Source of the DNA: Candidatus Azambacteria bacterium RBG_16_47_10
GTDB taxonomy: Bacteria; Patescibacteriota; Minisyncoccia; GWC2-36-17; WO2-46-25
Length of the DNA stretch: 5,378 nt
NCBI GenBank assembly: GCA_001773975.1
Contig: MEYI01000004.1
Span: forward strand, 10,198 to 15,575
Direction: 5' to 3'
Below the pieces are notes generated by a model. The model saw only the letters and a list, made by a program, of their open reading frames with translations. It was not told the origin of the DNA and did not search any database. This document shows positions 1 through 4,756 of this stretch, piece after piece (position 1 is the stretch's first letter; every line of letters starts with the position of its first letter). Position numbers and translations under genes: made by a program.

Positions 1-316
1 TGAAAAAATCAATTACACCATCATTGACGAGCAGACCATTTGTAGTGAGATCAAACGATGCTTTTACCTTCTCCCGGCGCGCGTATTTTTTTGCATACGC
101 GACCACTTCCTTTACAACACTAAAATTCATCAGGGGTTCTCCGCCAAAAAACCGGATCAGCAGTTCTTTTTGTTTATTTTTTTTCGCCCACGCGCAATAA
201 AGAAAAGCGGCCTTCCGAGCCACCTTTTCTTCCATTGAGATATTCTTTTTATCGACATCGCAATAATCGCATCGGAGATTGCATGCGCGCGTGACTATTA
301 AGATAAGGGGCTTCAT
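1..316 (-). CDS. Second radical SAM enzyme of the Hxs-like cassette (N-terminal 105 residues, C-terminus beyond window)
   Basis: The frame opens at an ATG at 316-314 and stays open to the window edge. Seen: a [4Fe-4S]-binding CxxxCxxC motif almost at the N-terminus (TRACNLRCDYC, Cys12, Cys16, Cys19), the SAM-binding GGEP motif in FFGGEPL at residues 58-61, and DLTTNGLLV at about 89-97, in the usual order for the radical SAM barrel. Radical SAM enzymes cleave S-adenosylmethionine to make a 5'-deoxyadenosyl radical. Beginning only 11 residues before the cluster, it lacks the N-terminal domain of the HxsB-like enzyme. The start is 2 nt after the stop of the cysteine-rich gene (TAACAATG), which suggests translational coupling. 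Its place in the cassette suggests the HxsC role of second maturase. However, CDYCD and FFGGEPL look more like SPASM-type peptide maturases than my recollection of HxsC. The C-terminus, which would show any SPASM cysteines, is missing. Radical SAM assignment is firm; the subfamily is not. Confidence 0.9.
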   Translation of the reverse strand, partial: MKPLILIVTRACNLRCDYCDVDKKNISMEEKVARKAAFLYCAWAKKNKQKELLIRFFGGEPLMNFSVVKEVVAYAKKYARREKVKASFDLTTNGLLVNDGVIDFF

Positions 317-318
317 TG

Positions 319-1257
319 TTATTGTATTTCGGCAAGTTTTTTATTAAGATCAGCTATTTCATTTCTTAAATTATCAGCGGTCTTTTGCACGATATCATAA
401 TCGTCGACCAAACCATGCATGCAATCATATTCGTTTATAAACTTCGTGAATTCACTTTTGCATGAAACACTCCCGTCAAACATGACATCCCCGATTGCCT
501 TTTTAAAACTGTAGACCATATCATTTAATGCGCCTGCGTTATTATTTTGGATAGCCGTATAAAAATGATATTCATTCCTGCATGATTCCTTTTGGGATCC
601 ATCGGCAATGCCATTGCAGAGATCGATATTTTTTTGCGTAAACGCCAGGCATACTTTATTCAGGTCGGCATCCTTGGCAATACTACATACAGAAGCGTCG
701 TTTTGAGAATACATCGCGCAGATATTATTGCAATCGGCTCGGGTCAATAAGCCGCTCTTTATGCACTGATTTATACTCTCTACCGAGCATTTTTCAGCTG
801 CGATCCTGATGTTTGCCGCATTTAATATGCATCGTTCAAAAAGGCGGGAATCAACGCTTTTTAGGAAATTACACTGATCGATATTTTTGTTTGTGACCGC
901 TTCACACGTGTAATACCCTGCAATCGTCTGTGTGAAGTTTTCCCTCCCGATATCCTTGACTTCCGATACGGTAACACGCGCAAGATCTACACTACCGCAC
1001 GCTTTTTGCGCAAAAACGATCTGGTCATTTATTTTTTCAAATTGAGATTGCTTTTCCTCGATCTGCACTATTATCTCCTTCTTCATTGCCTCAAAATACG
1101 CCTGTCTTTCTTCCCCTGATGCTTCTTTACGGATCCCCTCTTCTCTAAAAGTTTCCTGTGGGGTACTTCCCAAGTTTACCAACGCAAATCCGCCAACGAT
1201 AACGACGAAAGCTATGAGTACAATTAACGCTATGTTGATTTTTGTATTTGTCAGCAT
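319..1257 (-). CDS. Membrane-anchored cysteine-rich protein in the Hxs-like cassette, unknown function
   Basis: I do not recognise a named family. From the ATG at 1257 the product has 312 residues: a short N-terminal tail (MLTNTKIN), one hydrophobic segment at about 8-29, a charged helical stretch rich in Glu/Lys/Gln at about 50-85, a cysteine-rich core, and a C-terminal charged coiled-coil-like helix over the last 25 residues. All 14 cysteines lie after the membrane segment, so the body is probably extracytoplasmic and may be disulfide-bonded. The core holds imperfect repeats of the form ...CxxxxD..xxxC, for example CNFLKSVDSRLFERC, CSIAKDADLNKVC and CNGIADGSQKESC, two of them preceded by KNID. 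The gene lies between the His-Gly-Ser precursor (5-nt gap) and the second radical SAM gene (2-nt gap), so it is probably a dedicated cassette member: an anchor, export or binding partner, or a second substrate. A GTG at 1269 would add four residues and overlap the precursor stop; the ATG, preceded by a weak TAGG, is preferred. Confidence 0.85.
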   Translation of the reverse strand: MLTNTKINIALIVLIAFVVIVGGFALVNLGSTPQETFREEGIRKEASGEERQAYFEAMKKEIIVQIEEKQSQFEKINDQIVFAQKACGSVDLARVTVSEVKDIGRENFTQTIAGYYTCEAVTNKNIDQCNFLKSVDSRLFERCILNAANIRIAAEKCSVESINQCIKSGLLTRADCNNICAMYSQNDASVCSIAKDADLNKVCLAFTQKNIDLCNGIADGSQKESCRNEYHFYTAIQNNNAGALNDMVYSFKKAIGDVMFDGSVSCKSEFTKFINEYDCMHGLVDDYDIVQKTADNLRNEIADLNKKLAEIQ

Positions 1258-1262
1258 AAAAC

Positions 1263-1562
1263 CTACCACTGCCCGTGGGAACCATGGGAACCATGGGAGC
1301 CGTGGGAACCATGGGAGCCGTGGGAGCCGTGACCAGGATTGGAACCCTGATTACCGGAATTGTGCAACGCTCCAGCTGAGCTCGTATGCGCGGGATGTGC
1401 AGATGTAACGCTTGGATCAAACATCGCTCCTAAAAGCGCTAGCGCAACACCCGCTTTCACGATGCTTTTCTTGCTGATTTTTCCTTCCTCACTATTGAGG
1501 AACTCCTTTATATTTTTTTTCAGCTTTGGCAACTTTGAATTTTTTTGCTCTTTGTTCTCCAT
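1263..1562 (-). CDS. hxsA: His-Xaa-Ser repeat precursor peptide, HxsA-like
   Basis: A 99-residue protein built like a modified-peptide precursor. Residues 1-33 are Lys/Glu-rich (leader-like, with EEGKISKKS at 25-33). Residues 34-49 are hydrophobic (IVKAGVALALLGAMF), followed by a signal-peptidase-like TSA at 53-55. The remainder is a His/Ser/Gly/Asn tail ending in six perfect His-Gly-Ser repeats (residues 78-95) and then HGQW at the C-terminus. There are no cysteines. In the known Hxs system a His-Xaa-Ser repeat protein (HxsA) is encoded beside the radical SAM proteins HxsB and HxsC and the small protein HxsD, and is thought to be their substrate. Here the gene directly follows the HxsB-like gene. 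The hydrophobic segment suggests export or membrane insertion after modification. It is separated from hxsB by 57 nt containing a promoter-like box and an unusual start region, so it may be expressed above its enzymes. The repeat and context are clear; the exact family model and the chemistry are inferred. Confidence 0.85.
   Translation of the reverse strand: MENKEQKNSKLPKLKKNIKEFLNSEEGKISKKSIVKAGVALALLGAMFDPSVTSAHPAHTSSAGALHNSGNQGSNPGHGSHGSHGSHGSHGSHGSHGQW
1278..1331 (-). repeat. Six tandem 9-nt repeats encoding His-Gly-Ser
   Basis: Six perfect, uninterrupted 9-nt units lie in frame at the 3' end of the precursor gene. Read along the gene they use two unit types, A = CACGGCTCC and B = CATGGTTCC, in the order A A B A B B. 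The His and Gly third bases always change together while Ser is always TCC. A partial seventh unit (CACGGG) follows before CAGTGG and the stop. The co-variation suggests copying of whole units by slippage or unequal recombination. Confidence 0.95.
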
Positions 1563-1573
1563 ATAGTACTATA
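1562..1573. promoter_or_regulatory. 12-bp perfect palindrome overlapping the precursor start codon
   Basis: TATAGTACTATA is its own reverse complement, and its last base in gene direction is the A of the precursor ATG. As DNA it could be an operator half-turn site. As RNA it could form only a weak 4-bp TATA stem with a GTAC loop over the start region. The nearest purine-rich ribosome-binding candidates lie unusually far upstream: AAAGGG at 1580-1575 is 12 nt from the ATG, and GGAGAGGAG at 1590-1582 is 19 nt away. This AT-rich palindrome could be chance. Confidence 0.4.
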
Positions 1574-1598
1574 ACCCTTTACTCCTCTCCCTATTATT

Positions 1599-1607
1599 AC
1601 TATACCA
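1599..1607 (-). promoter_or_regulatory. Putative extended -10 promoter for the precursor gene
   Basis: TGGTATAGT fits the extended -10 pattern TGnTATAAT with one mismatch. It lies in the only sizeable gap of the cassette, between the HxsB-like gene and the precursor. Initiation would fall near 1592, giving a leader of about 30 nt that contains the purine-rich GGGAGAGGAG. No convincing -35 hexamer sits 17 nt upstream, as is tolerated with extended -10 elements. A second TATAAT (1624-1619) overlaps the hxsB stop codon and is an alternative. Confidence 0.45.
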
Positions 1608-1619
1608 CACGCTCGTACA

Positions 1620-3050
1620 TTATACACGCACCCATTCCTCAAATATCATCTTCACCTTCTTATCCTGCATTTTCTCAAATAGATAGTCAAATACTGCCAT
1701 ATTGATCTTGCATCTGCCGTTTGTCGGCATTTGGCCAAATATATTACCCTGTTCAGAATAGTTATATACCGGACATACGCCGCAATACGGCTTATATGCG
1801 CATTCGTTGCAGCCGGGAATCGCATCAAGGCATGATGCAAGACACATGCTTTTCACGACATCACTCTCCATTATTTCCTTATAGCTATTTTCACGCACAT
1901 TGCCCATTTTGAAGGAATCATCCCCCACCCGCCCGAACATTCTTCCTTCATCGCATGTATAAATATCTCCATTATAATTATATGCCACTTGACCGATTCC
2001 CGCTCCGCACGGAGAGCGGTAATCCATATGATTCGGATCGTGATCGGTCAATATCTTTGTGAGAAAGGTCACCGCAAGCTGTTCACGGATTTTTTTTCCT
2101 TTAAGATTAAGACCGATAATATATTCCATCGATTTTTTATAAAAATCGATGAATTCTTCTGGAGTATAACCGATCTGCTCCCATGTCTTTTTTGCAAATC
2201 CAAAGGGATTGAGATTTCGAATGTAGATATTGGGAAGCCCGAGCGAAACATATTCATCAACCAACTCCTTATAATACGGCAACGTATATCGCGTAATGGT
2301 CGTTAATGCGCCGGGTAAAAATGTCTGGCAGTTTTTCTTATATAGCCGTAGCGACTTTTTAAGCCACTTCACCACATTCTCATAGCTATTCCCCGCCAAA
2401 TACACTCTATTTTTATTATGTACCGCGCTTGGTCCGTCAAATGAAGTGCTTAAACTCACCTGATTTTTCAAAAGAAAATTCAGTTTTTCGTCGGTCATTA
2501 AACTAAAATTGGAAACCAGGGAAAGCTGAACATTTTTTTTGTCGATCTTTTGTTTTTCTCTGCTGTATTCAATTATGAATTTTACGACATCCCAGTTCAA
2601 AAGCGGCTCACCGCCTTGAAATTCGATGTTAATATTTTGATTATTCGTTTTAAATATCGCATCGACAACATCTTTTGCGAGATCAACAGGCATATCGAGC
2701 TCTTTATTTTTTTCCGGTCCCGAAGAAGCGTGACAATACAGACATGTATGATTACACCGCAACGTTACTACAATGATATGCAGTGACGGGCCCAATTTAA
2801 TAAAAGCATTTTTCGACTGAAATTTCCGTATCAGCTCGGCGAAATTCATCCGATCTTTAATAAATCCTTTTTGCGCAAGCTCGGCGAAAAGAGCCGATGT
2901 TTCAGGGATCTTTCCCGCAACATATGTCGCATAGTCCATACCGCTTAAAACCGCAAAATTTCCGAAATCATTCGTTATCAAATGCTTATCTCCCATTTTT
3001 CGATAACGGAAATAATTAACCTTCTTTTTACTGTATTTCTGCTTTTCCAT
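1620..3050 (-). CDS. hxsB: Radical SAM/SPASM peptide maturase, HxsB-like
   Basis: A full-length 476-residue protein predicted to modify the His-Gly-Ser precursor with radical SAM chemistry in the cytoplasm. Residues 1-90 form an N-terminal region without cysteines, possibly a precursor-binding domain. The radical SAM motif CNHTCLYC follows at 99-106 (Cys99, Cys103, Cys106), GGEP at 146-149, and STSFDGP at 201-207. The C-terminal SPASM-type auxiliary cluster region has Cys348 (SPCGAGIGQ), Cys366 (GDIYTCDEGRMFG), Cys403, Cys407, Cys414, Cys417, Cys423, Cys426 and Cys447, enough for two extra Fe-S clusters. The block from SPCGAGIGQ through DIYTCDEGRMFG to GDDSFKMGNV resembles what I know of HxsB proteins, and the length fits. 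The ATG at 3050 is 3 nt after the stop of the short HxsD-like gene, indicating co-translation; no strong Shine-Dalgarno sequence is visible. SPASM maturase is very secure. HxsB specifically rests on these motifs plus the adjacent His-Xaa-Ser and HxsD-like genes. Confidence 0.92.
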   Translation of the reverse strand: MEKQKYSKKKVNYFRYRKMGDKHLITNDFGNFAVLSGMDYATYVAGKIPETSALFAELAQKGFIKDRMNFAELIRKFQSKNAFIKLGPSLHIIVVTLRCNHTCLYCHASSGPEKNKELDMPVDLAKDVVDAIFKTNNQNINIEFQGGEPLLNWDVVKFIIEYSREKQKIDKKNVQLSLVSNFSLMTDEKLNFLLKNQVSLSTSFDGPSAVHNKNRVYLAGNSYENVVKWLKKSLRLYKKNCQTFLPGALTTITRYTLPYYKELVDEYVSLGLPNIYIRNLNPFGFAKKTWEQIGYTPEEFIDFYKKSMEYIIGLNLKGKKIREQLAVTFLTKILTDHDPNHMDYRSPCGAGIGQVAYNYNGDIYTCDEGRMFGRVGDDSFKMGNVRENSYKEIMESDVVKSMCLASCLDAIPGCNECAYKPYCGVCPVYNYSEQGNIFGQMPTNGRCKINMAVFDYLFEKMQDKKVKMIFEEWVRV

Positions 3051-3053
3051 AGA

Positions 3054-3263
3054 TTACGCTTTCTTTAATTCTGCCAGTACAAAGTCGCAAAATTCATCTT
3101 TAAAAACACTTTTAACATCTGCATCGATCGCGTCCGCCGAAACAACAAAATATCCGCCATACTTTGCGACACGGAAACGAGCAAGATGAGAAAATGCTTT
3201 GATGCTGTTATCGATCGCTTTTTTCGTATAGATTTTCCTGTTAAAATGGATTTTTTCAACCAT
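3054..3263 (-). CDS. Short HxsD-like accessory protein
   Basis: From the ATG at 3263 the product has 69 residues. The frame extends upstream to ATGs at 3287 and 3320, but those overlap the previous gene. The ATG at 3263 is preferred because of TAAGGAATATATG, where the upstream stop codon runs into an AAGGA ribosome-binding site 4 nt before the start. Seen: KIHFNRKIYTKKAIDNSIKA near the N-terminus, then FSHLARFRV, GGYFVVSA, and DEFCDFVLAEL near the C-terminus. This order parallels the larger neighbour upstream (F..KVYS.ESI...AYSF..RAHV, then GEFHNELLEQDL), so I read it as a shortened HxsD-family paralogue. HxsD is a small protein of unknown biochemical role that accompanies HxsB and HxsC; partnering with a maturase or binding the precursor is inference. 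It sits 7 nt after the first HxsD-like gene and 3 nt before hxsB. That it is a real gene is well supported by context; the family assignment is moderate. Confidence 0.8.
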   Translation of the reverse strand: MVEKIHFNRKIYTKKAIDNSIKAFSHLARFRVAKYGGYFVVSADAIDADVKSVFKDEFCDFVLAELKKA

Positions 3264-3267
3264 ATAT

Positions 3268-3272
3268 TCCTT
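3268..3272 (-). promoter_or_regulatory. Ribosome-binding site fused to a stop codon (TAAGGA)
   Basis: The TAA stop of the larger HxsD-like gene (3273-3271) supplies the first bases of an AAGGA motif 4 nt before the ATG at 3263. This fixes the likely start of the short HxsD-like protein and suggests translational coupling. Confidence 0.6.
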
Positions 3273-3762
3273 ATTTTCTCTTTCCATTATTTTTCGTCTG
3301 TTTCTTTCCCTTCTTCTCATTCCACGTGGTCAGCACGCCAAGAGGGTCCTTTGTTCCTTTAGTCGCTTTTTTTTCCTCATCCTCAAGCGCCTTCAACTCT
3401 CGTTCCAATATTTTATCAAGCTCATCGTCCTCTGTTGCTTCAGCACTTTGCACTCCCTCCGGACTTGCACCGAATAATGCTTGGCCGACAATATATTCCC
3501 GTAACTTTCTATTGTCTCTTGCCAACCTCAACCTGAGATCCTGCTCCAATAGCTCGTTATGAAATTCTCCTTTTATTTTTTCTGGACTGAGACTACAAGA
3601 TTCCTTTATCTTTAACAAAAGCTTCACCTGCGTTTTCGGGTCCCCGTCGAGAAACACATGCGCCCGGTCAAGAAAAGAATACGCCGTATTCACAATGCTT
3701 TCAAACGAATACACCTTCGTACTCAAACTAAAAGATACCGATCTATTTTTTTTGATCGCCAT
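3271..3762 (-). CDS. hxsD: HxsD-like protein with charged C-terminal extension
   Basis: A 163-residue protein starting at the ATG at 3762. Residues 8-40 (SVSFSLSTKVYSFESI, then TAYSFLDRAHVFLDGD) and especially residues 66-91 (EFHNELLEQDLRLRLARDN, then RKLREYI) match the pattern known for HxsD, the small His-Xaa-Ser system protein with a conserved LLNDYxLRE-type motif. After GQALFGAS the chain continues for about 60 residues as an acidic then strongly basic tail (DDELDKILERELKALEDEE at 112-130, ending KKGKKQTKNNGKRK). This is longer than the roughly 100-residue family members I know. The tail looks like a coiled coil plus a disordered Lys-rich end, perhaps binding the precursor leader, partner enzymes or nucleic acid; that is inference. 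It is the first gene of the cassette, 17 nt after the stop of the secreted-protein gene, with no clear promoter of its own in that gap; a weak GAAG precedes the start. Confidence 0.85.
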   Translation of the reverse strand: MAIKKNRSVSFSLSTKVYSFESIVNTAYSFLDRAHVFLDGDPKTQVKLLLKIKESCSLSPEKIKGEFHNELLEQDLRLRLARDNRKLREYIVGQALFGASPEGVQSAEATEDDELDKILERELKALEDEEKKATKGTKDPLGVLTTWNEKKGKKQTKNNGKRK

Positions 3763-3779
3763 GTCTTCAATGTTAGTAA

Positions 3780-4736
3780 TTAGTCAGCGTTCTTGCAGCA
3801 CAGCATGATACCTTCCTGTGGAGGATTATTCGGATCTCCAAAATGACCAGCAGCATCCATGACAGCCATCACATAATAATTCGCTCCGCATATTATTGGG
3901 CTCGTGGTATTAGGACGGGGATAGCCGCTAGCACCAAGATCTGTCTCCGATCCAGAATCAGCACTAGGACTATGACCTATCTGATACGTAGGAGAAACAT
4001 ACGGAACAGCCTTACACGTATTCGCGGTCCCTGTCACATTCAAATTGCCGCCGATGCCGACCGTTGTCCCGTTATCGGTAATAATCGAGTCGCCAAGCGT
4101 ATTTGACGCCGTCCATTTAGTAATAGTATTTGTCGTGCCACTTCCTGCGGATGGCCATGACGACTGACACACACCGCCTAAACAAAGCTGTTTAGGACTC
4201 ATCGCACTCCCGATCTCGACATTGCTATTAAAATAACTCGTTGTCCCCGACGCATACACGGCATATCCTGTCGGATCCGCTTGTTCCGCAAAAAGAGCGG
4301 CACCAGTTGTGTTTGCAAACGCAAAGATCGCATCTCCGGTAGAGCCTGTCTTGGTTGTGTCTTTTGGATTATTCACCACCAACTGGGCGCCGATCGAAGA
4401 AGCATTGCTATTGATCACGGCATGGCCTGCAAGGTTCAAGGAAATAAGAGATGATGCGGGGTCAATGACATATGTGGGATCCTGGCGGTCGTAGAAACCG
4501 TCTGCGGTGATACTGGCACGTTTTGTTTGCGAGGTGGTGCCGAGATTCATGGGGCGGAAGTCTTCTTCAAGACAGGGGAAGGTGCAGCCGGTGATGCCGT
4601 AGTTTGGCGGAGCGTTTGGAGCATCTACCCATGCGGCGGAAACAATACCGGTAAGGGTAAAGACGGAAAAGATGACCGCGGCAACGAGGAAGGAGGGGCA
4701 GAGTTTATGGGATGTATGATTGTGAGATCCTGACAT
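3780..4736 (-). CDS. Secreted repeat-type surface protein with tail-fibre-like segments
   Basis: A 318-residue protein of unknown function. The N-terminus has a His-containing hydrophilic stretch, a hydrophobic core at about 15-34 (FLVAAVIFSVFTLTGIVS), and a likely signal-peptidase site near SAA-W at 35-36. The body opens with WVDAPNAPPNYG, then a block NLGTTSQTKRASITADGFYD and DPTYVIDPASS, resembling the collar segments of phage tail fibres. Gly/Thr/Ser/Asn-rich beta-type sequence follows, with QLCLGGVCQSSWP at 183-195 and NTITKWTASNTLGDSIITDN at 203-222. The C-terminal third has paired cysteines (CGANYYVMAVMD, MLCCKNAD). Such segments recur in secreted proteins of Patescibacteria, from general knowledge of those genomes. 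It probably sits on the cell surface as a fibre or adhesin-like element; that is inference. The ATG at 4736 is the only start, since an in-frame TAA lies 6 nt upstream. AAAGG is only 3 nt from the ATG. Its base composition looks more GC-rich by eye than the cassette that follows. Confidence 0.88.
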   Translation of the reverse strand: MSGSHNHTSHKLCPSFLVAAVIFSVFTLTGIVSAAWVDAPNAPPNYGITGCTFPCLEEDFRPMNLGTTSQTKRASITADGFYDRQDPTYVIDPASSLISLNLAGHAVINSNASSIGAQLVVNNPKDTTKTGSTGDAIFAFANTTGAALFAEQADPTGYAVYASGTTSYFNSNVEIGSAMSPKQLCLGGVCQSSWPSAGSGTTNTITKWTASNTLGDSIITDNGTTVGIGGNLNVTGTANTCKAVPYVSPTYQIGHSPSADSGSETDLGASGYPRPNTTSPIICGANYYVMAVMDAAGHFGDPNNPPQEGIMLCCKNAD

Positions 4737-4744
4737 ATGCCTTT

Positions 4745-4753
4745 AGTATACCA
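4745..4753 (-). promoter_or_regulatory. Putative extended -10 promoter for the secreted-protein gene, possibly leaderless
   Basis: TGGTATACT matches the extended -10 pattern and resembles the TGGTATAGT box in front of the His-Gly-Ser precursor. It lies in the 20-nt gap after the hydrolase gene. Initiation about 7 nt downstream would fall at about 4738, within a few bases of the ATG at 4736, so the transcript would be nearly leaderless. No good -35 hexamer is seen at standard spacing. Confidence 0.4.
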
Positions 4754-4756
4754 TAT

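Noticed and set aside
1278..1331. CRISPR-like or other non-coding tandem array
   Set aside because: Units are 9 nt with no spacers, in frame, and encode a clean His-Gly-Ser repeat.
1214..1408. Plus-strand open frame with Gly-Asn-His-Gly repeats across the HGS region
   Set aside because: It is the complementary reading of the 9-nt tandem repeat and overlaps two well-supported minus-strand genes; it has no homologous features of its own.
1145..1420. Minus-strand frame with VPTAPMVP-type repeats over the same region
   Set aside because: Out-of-frame reading of the precursor repeat; spans the end of one gene and the start of the next without its own start context.
1263..1562. His-rich metal chaperone tail, such as those of HypB or SlyD
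   Set aside because: There is no GTPase or prolyl isomerase domain, the protein is a short leader plus repeat, and its neighbours are a radical SAM maturase and HxsD-like proteins.
1989..2306. Plus-strand frame of 105 codons inside the HxsB-like gene
   Set aside because: It lies wholly opposite a strongly supported enzyme gene and shows no recognisable domain; an antisense shadow.
3264..3320. Longer N-terminus for the short HxsD-like protein from ATGs at 3320 or 3287
   Set aside because: The added residues are Arg/Lys-rich sequence read from the overlapping end of the previous gene, while the ATG at 3263 has an AAGGA site directly after the upstream stop.
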